A stretch of 64,000 bases of DNA from Rugamonas fusca (GTDB lineage Bacteria > Pseudomonadota > Gammaproteobacteria > Burkholderiales > Burkholderiaceae_D). The stretch covers positions 1 through 64,000 of the forward strand of contig NZ_JACEZS010000027.1 of assembly GCF_014042365.1 (NCBI RefSeq). Reading direction: 5' to 3'. A program made the position numbers and the translations under genes. The notes beneath the pieces are model-generated. The model had not been told where the DNA came from and made no database searches. It worked only from the letters and a program-made list of their open reading frames with translations. Positions 1 to 8,770 of the stretch are shown in pieces; the stretch's first letter is position 1; every line of letters starts with the position of its first letter.

Positions 1-19
1 TACCGCTATACTTGCTCAT
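1..19 (-). CDS. 5' end of a leftward gene, product unknown (partial)
   Basis: On the minus strand an ATG at 17-19 follows an excellent ribosome binding site (AGGGAGG, about 24-30, five bases upstream of the start). Only six codons (M-S-K-Y-S-G) lie inside the window, so the product cannot be named. It would be transcribed in the same direction as the SDR gene at 201-803, but a strong hairpin at 108-153 lies between them, so an operon is unlikely. The call rests only on the start codon and its Shine-Dalgarno sequence. Confidence 0.5.
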
Positions 20-107
20 ACCAGCCTCCCTGTACGTAAGTTCAACTCGACATTGAATGCTTACTGTACCCCCGGCGTATGCCGGAGGGAGGTTGGCTAG
101 ATGATTA

Positions 108-153
108 TCAGGTCCGGCATCGCGCCACATTGGTGGCGCGATGCCGGACCTGA
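108..153. repeat. perfect 21-bp inverted repeat (hairpin)
   Basis: The arms 108-128 and 133-153 are perfectly complementary around the four-base loop ATTG. The arms begin TCAGGTCCGGC. The structure lies between the SDR gene and the next leftward gene. It has no adjacent U-run, so it looks more like an intergenic REP-type palindrome than a classical terminator, although it could do both jobs. A second, smaller palindrome (CCGGC/GCCGG around GTAT) lies at about 72-85. Confidence 0.7.
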
Positions 154-200
154 CCCCGCTTTCCCCGCGCTTACCTGTGACCCAGCTTACCTGCCCCCGC

Positions 201-803
201 TTACCAGACGCGGTATTCCTGCCCCGTCTCGGCGCCATCGACGCTGCGCGCGTAAGCCAGCGCCACGCGGCTGGCCTTGACCGGCTCGAAGCCGACAAAG
301 AACGGGCCATACACGGGCATCGATTCTTCCAGCACGCTGGGGCTGACCAGGTTGATGCGCAAGCCGCGCCGCAGGTCGATGGCGGCGCCGCGCACGAAGC
401 CGGCCAGCGCGCAGTTGACGGCGGCCGCGCTGCTGGCGTGGCGGATCAGCGGCCGGTCGCCGACGATGCCGCTGGTGAGGGTGATGGAGCCGCCATCGTT
501 CAGGCAATGCTGGGCCACCATGGCTACGTTGACCTGCCCCATCAACTTGCTGTCCACGCCCACGCGGAATTCCTCGGGCGTGATGTCGGCGAATGGCACC
601 AGCCGCAACGCGCCGGCGGCCACCACCACCTCCTCGACCTTGCCGACCTGCTCGAACAAGCGGCGCACCTGGGCAATATCCGATATGTCAGCCTGGTACT
701 GGCCGCTGCTGGCGCCCACGGTGATGATGTCATGGCGCTGGCCCAGTTGTTCCACCACGGCCTTGCCAATGGTGCCGGCGGCACCGATAACGACGACTTT
801 CAT
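201..803 (-). CDS. short-chain dehydrogenase/reductase
   Basis: A 200-residue SDR-family oxidoreductase, presumably NAD(P)H-dependent and cytoplasmic. The N-terminus has beta1 followed by the dinucleotide-binding glycine motif VVIGAAGTIGKA at residues 4-15. Later come the VVVAAGA strand and a serine-containing catalytic region (TLTSGIVGDRP); the usual YxxxK is replaced by HASSAAAVNCAL, as in short atypical SDRs, so the substrate cannot be deduced. I chose the ATG at 801-803 because CAGGAG precedes it; longer in-frame starts have no binding site and add non-conserved residues. The gene stands alone. At about 200 residues it is shorter than classical SDRs of about 250. Confidence 0.85.
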   Translation of the reverse strand: MKVVVIGAAGTIGKAVVEQLGQRHDIITVGASSGQYQADISDIAQVRRLFEQVGKVEEVVVAAGALRLVPFADITPEEFRVGVDSKLMGQVNVAMVAQHCLNDGGSITLTSGIVGDRPLIRHASSAAAVNCALAGFVRGAAIDLRRGLRINLVSPSVLEESMPVYGPFFVGFEPVKASRVALAYARSVDGAETGQEYRVW

Positions 804-950
804 GGTCTTGCTCCTGTCTGAGTGAGTGAGAAGCGACAGTGTGACCACGAACCAATAATACAGAAATAGCCCCGCACTTAGATCATCCGAAACAAAAAGT
901 TAGGAATGCGGATGGCGCAAGGGGATGGCAAGCAGCCGGCAAACGCATCG

Positions 951-976
951 GGCCAGCGGCACATTTGCCGCTGGCC
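951..976. terminator. 11-bp hairpin downstream of the efflux operon
   Basis: A perfect inverted repeat (GGCCAGCGGCA, loop CATT, TGCCGCTGGCC) lies about 70 bases beyond the stop of the outer-membrane lipoprotein gene. There is no U-run on either strand, so termination is only a possibility. Confidence 0.35.
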
Positions 977-1047
977 TCTTCCGCGTTTTCTTGGGGAGGG
1001 AGGGGAACCCGGATCGCGGCGCAGCAGCCAGGCCGCCGCGCCTTCGC

Positions 1048-2520
1048 TTACTGCGCCTTGGCGGCGGCGCCGGTGGACACGGCCGCCAATGCCGGCGACG
1101 GCTGCCAGCCGGCGCCCAGTGCGCGCGCCACGTTCACGGTGGCGAGCAGGCGCTGGGTGTTGATCTGCACGGCGGCGCGGTCGGCCGCCAGCGCGCTGCG
1201 CTGGGCGTCCGTCACGTCCAGGTAGGTCGACACGCCACGCTCGTAGCGGGCGCGCGCCACCAGGTAGGCGCGCGCGGCCGCCACTTGCGAGGCCGCTTGC
1301 GCCTGGCCCTGCAACTGGCGCTGCTCGGCGTCCGACAGCGCATCCTCCACTTCGCGCAGGGCCGTCAGCAGCTTGCTCTCGTGGTTGGCCACGGCTTCCT
1401 CGTAACGGGCCTTGGCCACGGCCAGGTTGGCCTTGTTGCGGCCACCGTCAAAAATTGGCAGCGACAGCGCCAGCGGGCCGACGCTGAACTGGCGCGCGGC
1501 GCCCTTGGACAGTTCGCGCAGGCTTTCGGAGGCGAAGCCGAAATTGCTGGTCAGCGACAGCGAAGGATAGAACGCCCCTTCGGCCACGCCGATCTGGGCG
1601 TTGGCCGCGCGCAGGCTGGCCACGCTGCCGGCCAGGTCGGGACGCTGGGCCAGCAGGCTGGCCGGCAGGCCGACGGGAATGGCGGGCGGCTGCGGCAGCG
1701 CGCCGGCGTTGTCGGCCGCCGGCAAGCGCATGGCCGATGGCGAGGCGCCCACCAGCGTGGCCAGGCTGTGTTCAAGCAGGTTGCGCTGGCGTTGTACTTC
1801 ATGCAGGTCGGCCTGGGCATTGGCGCGCTCGATGCGGGCGCGCGACACATCCAGTTCATTCGACAGGCCGGCGTCGAAGCGGGCCGTGACCAGTTCCTCC
1901 GTTTCGCGGCGCGTGTCGAGCGCGCCCTTCAGGATCGCCATTTCCGCGTCCATGCCGCGCAACTGCCAGTAGGTGGTGGCCACTTGCGACGACAGCAGCA
2001 ACAGCACGCCGTCGCGGTCCGCTTCGGCCGCCAGCGCTTGCGCGTCGGACGCTTCCACCAGGCGGCGCACGCGGCCCAGCAGGTCCACTTCATACGACAT
2101 CGAGGCGCCCACCGTGTACTGGTTGCCCTTGATGGCGCGGCCGCCCAGCGCCAGCGCCTGCGACGTTTCGGCCGAAGTACGGGAGTTGGCGGCCGAGGTG
2201 CTCAGGTTCACGGACGGCGACTGGCTGGCGCGCGTCACGTCCGATTGCGCCTGCACTTGCAGCAGGCGCTGGCCGGCCGCCTTCACGCTGGGGTTGTCGC
2301 GCAGGGCCGTCTGCTCCAGGCGGTCCAGGGTGGCGTCGCCGAACACGGTCCACCACTGGGCCGGCAGATGCGCCTCGCTGGCGGCGCCGGGCGCCTGGTG
2401 GCGGAAGCTGGCGTCGGCCACGTTTTTTGGCGCGGCGAAGTCGCTGCCCACGGTGGCGCAGCCGGTCACGGCCAGCGCCACGGATGCGGCCAGGGTCAGG
2501 CGTTTGAATGCTGTGTACAT
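1048..2520 (-). CDS. outer-membrane efflux channel lipoprotein (NodT/OprM type)
   Basis: A 490-residue TolC-like outer-membrane factor. It starts with a signal peptide ending in a lipobox (LAVTGC, Cys about residue 21), so it should be lipid-anchored. Two tandem OEP repeats follow, rich in alanine and glutamine and predicted alpha-helical barrel, as in OprM, CusC and NodT. It is the last gene of a three-gene leftward operon and lies 48 bp after the MFS pump gene. With the adaptor and pump it would form a tripartite system spanning both membranes. Drug, fatty acid or aromatic acid export is typical for such sets; the substrate cannot be read from the sequence. Confidence 0.9.
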   Translation of the reverse strand: MYTAFKRLTLAASVALAVTGCATVGSDFAAPKNVADASFRHQAPGAASEAHLPAQWWTVFGDATLDRLEQTALRDNPSVKAAGQRLLQVQAQSDVTRASQSPSVNLSTSAANSRTSAETSQALALGGRAIKGNQYTVGASMSYEVDLLGRVRRLVEASDAQALAAEADRDGVLLLLSSQVATTYWQLRGMDAEMAILKGALDTRRETEELVTARFDAGLSNELDVSRARIERANAQADLHEVQRQRNLLEHSLATLVGASPSAMRLPAADNAGALPQPPAIPVGLPASLLAQRPDLAGSVASLRAANAQIGVAEGAFYPSLSLTSNFGFASESLRELSKGAARQFSVGPLALSLPIFDGGRNKANLAVAKARYEEAVANHESKLLTALREVEDALSDAEQRQLQGQAQAASQVAAARAYLVARARYERGVSTYLDVTDAQRSALAADRAAVQINTQRLLATVNVARALGAGWQPSPALAAVSTGAAAKAQ

Positions 2521-2568
2521 GGCATTACCTCGAAATCAGTATAAATAGTATTGTTCTTTAATTGGAGC

Positions 2569-4182
2569 TTAATGCGCGCCACCACCGCCGCCGCTGGACG
2601 GGGCCTTGACCTTGTCGGAGAACCACAGCACGAAGATGCAGCCGATCAGCACCGCGCCCACGAGGAAGAAGCCGTCGTTGTAGGCCATCACATAAGCCTC
2701 GCGGCGCACGATGGAGTCGACCGCCTTGAGCGCCATGTCCGAGGCCGTGCTGGCGTCGATGCCCTTGGCGATGAAGGACTGGGTCAGCAGGTCCAGGCGC
2801 AGCTGGGTGGCGCTGGAGAAGCTGTTCACGGCTTCGCCCAGGCGCTGCGAGTGGAAGTGCTCGCGGGCGCTCAGGGCCGTGGCCAGCAGCGCGATGCCGA
2901 TCGAGCCGCCCAGGTTGCGGGTCATGTTGATCAGGCTCGAGGCGGACGGCGTGTCCTTGGGCGCGATGCCGTTCATGGCGAAGTTCGACAGCGTCAGCAT
3001 CACGAATGGCTGGCCGGCGGCGCGCACGATCTGCGAAATCAAGAGCTGATCATAGCCGGTGCTGGCATCCATGTAGGCGTTCATCAGGCAGGAGCCGCCG
3101 AACAGCAGCAGGCCGAACGTGCACAGGATGCGGTTGTCGACCTTGATCGACAGCTTGGCCACGAACGGCATGATGAACAGTTGCGGCAGGCCGGCCCACA
3201 TGATCACTTCACCGATCTGCATCGGCGAGTAGCCGGCGATCTGGCCCAGGTACAGCGGCAGCAGGAACGAGGAACCATACAGGCCCATGCCCATGCAGGC
3301 CGACAGCGCGGTGGCGGCCACGAAGTTGCGCTGGCCGTACAGGCCCAGGTTGACGAAGGGCTGGGCGCGCATGGTGCTGGTGACCACCCAGCCCAGCAGG
3401 CCGACGATGGCCAGCGCGGCGAAGGTGACGATGAAGGCCGAGTCGAACCAGTCCTTGGAGTTACCCTCCTCGAGGAACACGGTCAGGCTGCCCAGGCCCA
3501 GGGCCATGAAGGCGATGCCCAGCCAGTCGGCGTTGAACAGCTGGTCCAGCTTGACCTTCTCGCGGTCCAGGCCATACGAGATGCCGCCGATCAGCAACAG
3601 GCCGGGCACCCAGTTGATGTAGAAGATGGAAGGCCAGCCATACAGCTCGCTCAGGTAGCCGCCCAGCGTCGGGCCCATGGACGGCGCCAGCGTGGCCGTC
3701 AGGCCGAAGATGGCCATGCCGGTGGCGCGCTTGGACGCGGGCAGCTTGGCCATCACCAGCGTCATGGCCATCGGGATCAGGGCGCCGCCCGTGAAGCCTT
3801 GCAGCATGCGGAAGCCGATCATGCTGGGCAGGTTCCAGGCCGAGCCGCACAGCGTGGAGAACACCAGGAACAGGGCCGTGGTGCCCATCATGTAGGCGCG
3901 CATGCCGAACACGCGCGCCATCAGCGCCGTCATCGGGATGATGATGATTTCCGCCACCAGGTAGGCGGTGGAGATCCACGAACCTTCCTCCTGGGTGGCC
4001 GACAGCGTGCCCAGGATGTCCTTGAGCGAGGAATTGGTGATCTGGATGTCGAGCACGGCCATGAAGGCCCCCAGCATGCCGGCCGCCACGGCCATCCAGG
4101 TGCGTGCCGAGACGTGTTCGCCCACCATGGGCGGGCCCAGCGGCTTGGCGCCGGGCGGCAGGGTTTGCGTGCTGCTCGTCAT
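2569..4182 (-). CDS. DHA2-family MFS efflux pump, EmrB-like
   Basis: A 537-residue inner-membrane drug:proton antiporter with 14 predicted transmembrane helices, the usual length for the DHA2 (EmrB/QacA) family. The first helix begins MAVAAGMLGAFMAVLDIQITN, where the conserved LD-x-TIVNVA motif C region reads LDIQITNSS; motif GSWISTAYLVAE follows. The C-terminus is Gly-rich (SSGGGGGAH). Only 12 bp separate it from the upstream adaptor gene, so the two are surely co-translated. It should extrude a hydrophobic compound through the adaptor and the outer-membrane factor encoded downstream. Confidence 0.93.
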   Translation of the reverse strand: MTSSTQTLPPGAKPLGPPMVGEHVSARTWMAVAAGMLGAFMAVLDIQITNSSLKDILGTLSATQEEGSWISTAYLVAEIIIIPMTALMARVFGMRAYMMGTTALFLVFSTLCGSAWNLPSMIGFRMLQGFTGGALIPMAMTLVMAKLPASKRATGMAIFGLTATLAPSMGPTLGGYLSELYGWPSIFYINWVPGLLLIGGISYGLDREKVKLDQLFNADWLGIAFMALGLGSLTVFLEEGNSKDWFDSAFIVTFAALAIVGLLGWVVTSTMRAQPFVNLGLYGQRNFVAATALSACMGMGLYGSSFLLPLYLGQIAGYSPMQIGEVIMWAGLPQLFIMPFVAKLSIKVDNRILCTFGLLLFGGSCLMNAYMDASTGYDQLLISQIVRAAGQPFVMLTLSNFAMNGIAPKDTPSASSLINMTRNLGGSIGIALLATALSAREHFHSQRLGEAVNSFSSATQLRLDLLTQSFIAKGIDASTASDMALKAVDSIVRREAYVMAYNDGFFLVGAVLIGCIFVLWFSDKVKAPSSGGGGGAH

Positions 4183-4194
4183 GGCCGGCGCTCC

Positions 4195-5352
4195 TTATTT
4201 CTGCGCCACGTTGGCGGCGGCAGGCTCGCCCCGGTTCACTTCCACTTCAGCCAGCGCCGACATGCCGGGCACCAGGCGGCCGCCCAGGGCCTTCACGTCC
4301 TCCGGCTTGAACACGATCTTGACCGGCACGCGCTGCACGATCTTGGTGAAGTTGCCGGTGGCGTTATCGGCTGGCAGCAGCGCGAACTGGGCGCCCGAGG
4401 CTGGCGAGAAGCTCTCCACCTGGCCCACCAGGGTCTTGCCGGGAATGGCGTCGATCGTCACTTTCACGGGCTGGCCGGTGCGCAGGTCGGCCAGCTGGGT
4501 TTCCTTGAAGTTGGCCGTCACCCACACGTTGTCCTGCACGATGGCCGTCAGCTGCTGGCCGGGCTGGACGCGCTGGCCCACTTCCACGGCGCGCTTGCCG
4601 ATGCGGCCCGTGACGGGCGCCACGATCTGGTTGTAGGCCAGTTGCTGCTGGGCGTCCTTGAGCTGCACGCGCAGCACCTTGATCTGGGCCTTGAGCACGT
4701 CGCGCGCGGCCGTGGCGGCGCCGATGTTGGCCTTGGCGGCGGCGGCGCTGTCGCGGCGCGCGGCCAGGTCGGCCACGGCGCTGGCGCGGCCGGCGTTGGC
4801 GGCGTCCAGTTCAGCCTTGGAGACGGCCTTCATCTGGCTGTTATACAGCTGGCCGAAGCGCTCGGCGTCCTGCCTGGCGCGCACCAGCTGGGCTTCCGAC
4901 TGGGCCACCTGGGCGGCGGCGGCGCTGGCCTGGGCCTGCACTTGGGCGATCTGGGCGTCGGACTGGCCCACCTGCTGTTCGGTGGTGGCGATCTGGGCCT
5001 CGATCTGCTCGACCTTGGTGCGCTGGTCGAACGGGTCCAGTTCGGCGATCACGTCGCCTTCGTGCACCAGCTGGTTATCTTCAATCATCACGCGCGTGAC
5101 GACGCCGGCAATGCGCGACGACACCGGATGCACATGGCCCGTCACATAGGCATTTTCCGTCTCGACGAAATAATGGCTGCGGTACCACATGCGGCCGCCG
5201 CCGGCCAGCGCGGCCAGGGCCACCAGGCCAGCCACGACCAGCACGCGGCGGTTGGGCTGGGGAGCGGCCGGGGCGGGGCCGGAGACGCCCGAGTTTGCGC
5301 CGGGTACGGCGTTGAGCACTTTTTGTTCTGCTTCGGTGTGCAGGTTGGACAT
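4195..5352 (-). CDS. HlyD/EmrA-type membrane fusion protein
   Basis: A 385-residue periplasmic adaptor. An N-terminal cytoplasmic stretch is followed by one transmembrane anchor (VLVVAGLVALAALAGG, about residues 38-55), then the biotinyl-lipoyl-like half motif (ENAYVTGHVHPVSSRIAGVV), a long alanine/glutamine-rich coiled coil (about 110-225), and the second lipoyl half (NQIVAPVTGRIGKRAVEVGQ). A ribosome binding site (GGAG) precedes the ATG at 5350-5352. It is the first gene of the efflux operon and is divergent from the TetR-family gene, the usual arrangement for a repressed pump. Confidence 0.93.
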   Translation of the reverse strand: MSNLHTEAEQKVLNAVPGANSGVSGPAPAAPQPNRRVLVVAGLVALAALAGGGRMWYRSHYFVETENAYVTGHVHPVSSRIAGVVTRVMIEDNQLVHEGDVIAELDPFDQRTKVEQIEAQIATTEQQVGQSDAQIAQVQAQASAAAAQVAQSEAQLVRARQDAERFGQLYNSQMKAVSKAELDAANAGRASAVADLAARRDSAAAAKANIGAATAARDVLKAQIKVLRVQLKDAQQQLAYNQIVAPVTGRIGKRAVEVGQRVQPGQQLTAIVQDNVWVTANFKETQLADLRTGQPVKVTIDAIPGKTLVGQVESFSPASGAQFALLPADNATGNFTKIVQRVPVKIVFKPEDVKALGGRLVPGMSALAEVEVNRGEPAAANVAQK

Positions 5353-5414
5353 GGGACGCTCCAGAAATGAAATTGGGTAGGAGCATTATTGGTCAAGTTT
5401 TGGGCAAAGTCAAG

Positions 5415-5438
5415 AAATGAAACGATTGCATTTCATTT
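5415..5438. promoter_or_regulatory. candidate TetR-family operator between pump and regulator
   Basis: The inverted repeat AAATGAAA - 8 bp - TTTCATTT lies in the 128-bp divergent promoter region. The same half-site AGAAATGAAA recurs at 5363-5372, close to the adaptor start. TetR-family repressors commonly bind such dyads between their own gene and the divergent target. Assignment is by position and symmetry only. Confidence 0.55.
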
Positions 5439-5480
5439 TAATTTGGACTACATTATCGGCATCGACTACCATTGCGTCCC

Positions 5481-6206
5481 ATGAAGATTTCCGCCCCCAC
5501 CGCCCTGGAACCGGACAGCGTCCAGCTCGATCGCGCCGCCAACGACGCCAGCGACCATCAGTGCCTCGGCAAGACGGCCGGCCGCCCGCGCGCGGCCGAC
5601 AAGCAGGCCCGGCTGGAGAGCTTGCTGCACACGGCGGCCTGTCTGTTCCTGGAAAAAGGCTACAGCAAGGTCAGCCTGGAAATGATCGCCCGCGAAGCCC
5701 ACGTGGCCGTGCGCACCATTTATGTGAAGTTCGGCGGCAAGGCCGGCTTGCTGAACGCCGTCATCGCCGAAGGCCGGGCCCGCTTCTTCGCCGGCATGAG
5801 CAGCATGGACACGGACACCCGCCCCATGGAGGAAGTGCTGGCCGATTTCGGGCTGCGCTTCCTGGGCCTGGTGTCGGCGCCCGCCTTCGTCAAGCTGCAC
5901 CGCATGGTGATCGCCGAAGCGCACACCACGCCGGAACTGGCCACCACCTTCAACCAGGCCGGTCCGCAACAGACGCGCGAACAACTGTCGCGCTTTTTCG
6001 CCCGGCCCGAGATCAAGGCCCAGCTGCGCACCGAAGTGCCGCACGAAGCGCTGGCCGTGCACCTGATTAACTGCCTGCTGGGCGACCAGTTGAGCCGCGT
6101 GCTGTTCGCCGCCGACGCGCCGCCCACGCCCGAAGAAAACCAGCGCCGCGTGGCCCGGGGGCTGGACCTGTTCCTCAACGGCGTACGGCGCCCCGCGCGC
6201 GACTGA
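5481..6206 (+). CDS. TetR/AcrR-family transcriptional regulator
   Basis: A 241-residue DNA-binding regulator. An unusually long N-terminal extension (about 45 residues, ending KTAGRPRAADKQARLES) precedes the TetR helix-turn-helix: TAACLFLEKGYSKVSLEMIA...VRTIYVKFGGKAGLL. The C-terminal part resembles the AefR-like ligand-binding domain. It should repress the divergent efflux operon and be released by a pump substrate. The ATG at 5481 has no good ribosome binding site; the TTG at 5472 would add three residues. A start further inside, after the extension, is also possible. Confidence 0.88.
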   Translation: MKISAPTALEPDSVQLDRAANDASDHQCLGKTAGRPRAADKQARLESLLHTAACLFLEKGYSKVSLEMIAREAHVAVRTIYVKFGGKAGLLNAVIAEGRARFFAGMSSMDTDTRPMEEVLADFGLRFLGLVSAPAFVKLHRMVIAEAHTTPELATTFNQAGPQQTREQLSRFFARPEIKAQLRTEVPHEALAVHLINCLLGDQLSRVLFAADAPPTPEENQRRVARGLDLFLNGVRRPARD

Positions 6207-6261
6207 CGCTGCAAAACATTATATTTTGCGCCATACTATCTCTTTACCAACAGGAGACAGC

Positions 6262-6444
6262 ATGAGCAAGTCGAATCGTCTTGAGTGGAGCAGGCAGGTG
6301 GCGCAATTGAACGAGCGCATCAAGGGATTCCAGGCCAACCCTGACCAGGAACAGCTGGAGGCGGCCATCGCCGAGCTGCGCGCCTATGCCGAGGCGGCCC
6401 GCAACGGCGGCATCGAAATCCCCGCCCGATTCATCGCCAACTGA
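6262..6444 (+). CDS. small hypothetical protein, 60 residues
   Basis: A short reading frame with a strong ribosome binding site (AGGAGACAGC before the ATG). The product is charged and probably all-helical (MSKSNRLEWSRQVAQLNERI...), with no signal peptide or membrane segment, and ends GIEIPARFIAN. I do not recognise a family. It lies between the TetR gene and the first chemoreceptor on the same strand, with its own spacing. Codon usage matches the neighbours, which supports it being real. Confidence 0.7.
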   Translation: MSKSNRLEWSRQVAQLNERIKGFQANPDQEQLEAAIAELRAYAEAARNGGIEIPARFIAN

Positions 6445-6582
6445 GCACACCGCCCCACCGCCCCGTGCCGCCCCGGCACGGGCGCCACCGCGCCTTGCGG
6501 ACAAAAAGCAACACCAAGTCCCGCCCTGCCCCCGCGCGCTCCAGCAAGCCGTTCAACCAGTCGAACGACTTCCATGGTCATG

Positions 6583-6611
6583 TTGATGATCGTCAAATAT
6601 GAGCGTATAAA
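6583..6611 (+). promoter_or_regulatory. sigma70-type promoter of the first chemoreceptor gene
   Basis: TTGATG (6583-6588), a 17-bp spacer, and TATAAA (6606-6611), about 70 bp before the ATG of the chemoreceptor. A closely related promoter (26 of 34 bases identical around the -10) precedes the second chemoreceptor. Confidence 0.65.
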
Positions 6612-6680
6612 AGTAACATTCACCGCGGCCAGCCGGCCGCCCCGCCGCCTGTAGAGAGCCATTCAACGGAGAGCACCACC

Positions 6681-8585
6681 ATGCATTTCTTGCAGCGCAT
6701 GCGCTTGTGGCAACGGTTCGCCCTGCTGGGCATCATCGGCATCCTGCTGGTGGCGCCGCCGCTCTACCTGTACCTGGAAGGCGCCAACAAGGACATCGCT
6801 TTCTCCAGTACCGAGCAAGATGGCCTGGCGCCCGGCAGCGCCGCGCTCACGCTGCTGCAAAAGACCCAGCAGCACCGGGGCCTGTCGGCCGCCTACCTGG
6901 GCAACGGCCAACTGGCCAGCGAGCGCGCCGCCAAGGAAGCGGAAGTCAATGTGGCGCTGGCCGCCGTCGTCCAGTCGCTCAAGGGCAGCGGCCGCGACAT
7001 CGACGCCTCGCTGGACGCCATCCGCCAGGCCTGGGACAGCCTGGCCAAAGGCGTGGCCGCACGCACCATCACGCCGGCCGACAGCCTGCAGCGCCATGCG
7101 GCCCAGTCCGACCGGGTGCTGATGCTGATCGAACAGGTGGCCGACCACTACGGCCTGTCGCTCGATCCGGACGCCGATACCTACTACCTGATGCGGGCCG
7201 TGTACTTCGACCTGCCGCAGGAGACGGAATACCTGGGCCGCACCCGCGCCAAGGCCACCGCCCACCTGGCGTCGCGCCAGATCGATGCGGAGGGCCGCTC
7301 CACGCTGTACAGCCTGATGGCGCAAAGCGAGCTCTACTCCAACCTGGCCGGGCGCACGCTGGGCAAGGCCTACGCCGCCAACGGCGCGCTGCGCCAGGCG
7401 CTGGACCAGGACGCGACGGCCGCCAGCACCATGGCCGCCAACGCCCTCGGCGTCAGCCGCACCAAGGTGGCCGCCGCCGACACGCTGACGCTGCCAGCGG
7501 CCGACTACCTGGACCTGATGACGCGCACCATCGACCAGCAATTCAAGACCGCGTTCCATGCCAAGGACCAGCTCGACCAGCTGGTGGCGGCCCGCGTGGC
7601 CAGGCTGCGCAGCACCCGCAACCTGCTGGCCGGCGTGGTGGCGTCCATCGCCCTGCTGGCCGCGTTCGCCGGCTGGGCCATCAGTGTCAGCCTGATCCGC
7701 CAACTGGGCGGCGAGCCGGCCTACGTGGCCGACATGCTGGCCAAGGTGGCCAGCGGCGACCTGCGCGCCAGCATCCAGGTCCGGCACAACGACCGCAACA
7801 GCATCGTCTACTGCCTGAAAGCGATGGTCGAGCGGCTGTCGGCCGTGGTGGCCGAAGTGCGCGGCGGAGCCGAGGCGCTGGCCAACGCTTCCAACCAGGT
7901 CAGCAGCACGGCCCAGGCCCTGTCGCAATCGACCAGCGAGCAGGCGGCCGGCGTCGAGCAGACCAGCGCCTCGGTGGAACAGATGACGGCCTCGATCGCC
8001 CAGAATACGGAAAACGCCAAGGTCACGGACGACATCGCGTCGCGCGCGGCCACCGAGGCCGGCGAAGGGGGCGAAGCCGTGCGCTCGACCATGCAGGCCA
8101 TGCAGCAGATCGCCAAGAAGATCGCCATCATCGACGACATCGCCTACCAGACCAATCTGCTGGCGCTGAACGCGGCCATCGAGGCGGCCCGCGCGGGCAG
8201 CCACGGCAAGGGCTTCGCCGTGGTGGCGGCCGAGGTCCGCAAGCTGGCCGAACGCAGCCAGGTGGCGGCCCAGGAAATCGAATCCGTGGCCAGCGGCAGC
8301 GTGGCGCTGGCGGAACGGGCCGGCGGCCTGCTGAACCAGATCGTGCCCAACATCAGCAAGACATCGCAGCTGGTGCAACAGATCACGCAGGCATCGGCCG
8401 AGCAAACGACGGGGGTACGCCAGATCAACGTGGCCATCAACCAGTTGAGCCAGAGCACCCAGCAGAACTCGGCCAGCTCCGAGGAGCTGGCCTCCACGGC
8501 CGAGGAAATGAGCAGCCAGGCCGAGGAACTGCACCAGACCATGTCATTTTTCAAGGTGGGGCCCGCGGCGCTGCGGGCGGCCTGA
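6681..8585 (+). CDS. methyl-accepting chemotaxis protein
   Basis: A 634-residue inner-membrane chemoreceptor. It has a transmembrane segment at about 13-32 (FALLGIIGILLVAPPLYLYL) and a periplasmic sensor of about 275 residues whose LLQKTQQHRGLSAAYLGN stretch resembles nitrate/nitrite-sensing-like four-helix sensors. A second transmembrane segment (NLLAGVVASIALLAAFAGWAI) and a HAMP domain follow. The signalling domain has the conserved hairpin tip (IAYQTNLLALNAAIEAARAG). It should control CheA kinase through CheW. It lacks the C-terminal WxxF tether found in the neighbouring receptor. GGAGAGC precedes the ATG at 6681. The ligand is unknown. Confidence 0.93.
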   Translation: MHFLQRMRLWQRFALLGIIGILLVAPPLYLYLEGANKDIAFSSTEQDGLAPGSAALTLLQKTQQHRGLSAAYLGNGQLASERAAKEAEVNVALAAVVQSLKGSGRDIDASLDAIRQAWDSLAKGVAARTITPADSLQRHAAQSDRVLMLIEQVADHYGLSLDPDADTYYLMRAVYFDLPQETEYLGRTRAKATAHLASRQIDAEGRSTLYSLMAQSELYSNLAGRTLGKAYAANGALRQALDQDATAASTMAANALGVSRTKVAAADTLTLPAADYLDLMTRTIDQQFKTAFHAKDQLDQLVAARVARLRSTRNLLAGVVASIALLAAFAGWAISVSLIRQLGGEPAYVADMLAKVASGDLRASIQVRHNDRNSIVYCLKAMVERLSAVVAEVRGGAEALANASNQVSSTAQALSQSTSEQAAGVEQTSASVEQMTASIAQNTENAKVTDDIASRAATEAGEGGEAVRSTMQAMQQIAKKIAIIDDIAYQTNLLALNAAIEAARAGSHGKGFAVVAAEVRKLAERSQVAAQEIESVASGSVALAERAGGLLNQIVPNISKTSQLVQQITQASAEQTTGVRQINVAINQLSQSTQQNSASSEELASTAEEMSSQAEELHQTMSFFKVGPAALRAA

Positions 8586-8670
8586 CACGCGAGGCAAAAA
8601 GGCGACATGGCGCGCGCAATCGCGCCCCCTGCGGGCGCGGGCGAGTGGTCGAGCCACAAGAAAACTTGTG

Positions 8671-8699
8671 TTGAATTCGGTCAAGTTTGATAGTATAAA
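8671..8699 (+). promoter_or_regulatory. promoter upstream of small ORF and second chemoreceptor
   Basis: TTGAAT (8671-8676), a 17-bp spacer, and TATAAA (8694-8699). An overlapping sigma28-like reading is also possible: TCAAGTTT at 8681-8688, 11 bp, then AGTGATAG. The -35 half matches the flagellar consensus well and the -10 half only through GATA. The 34 bp from 8679 share 26 positions with 6591-6624 in front of the first chemoreceptor. Confidence 0.55.
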
Positions 8700-8770
8700 A
8701 GTGATAGTCACCTCATCCAGCTAGCCGCACCGGACACTCCGGACGGCCATCTGACCGGAAGGAGAGGCCC

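Noticed and set aside
2551..5370. A 939-codon frame antisense to the efflux operon
   Set aside because: Same antisense artefact; low-complexity product, no ribosome binding site, and the real genes on the other strand are unambiguous.
8681..8707. Flagellar sigma28 promoter in front of the second chemoreceptor
   Set aside because: The -35-like half fits but the -10-like half matches only at GATA; the overlapping sigma70 hexamers with 17-bp spacing are better, so I list sigma28 only as an alternative.
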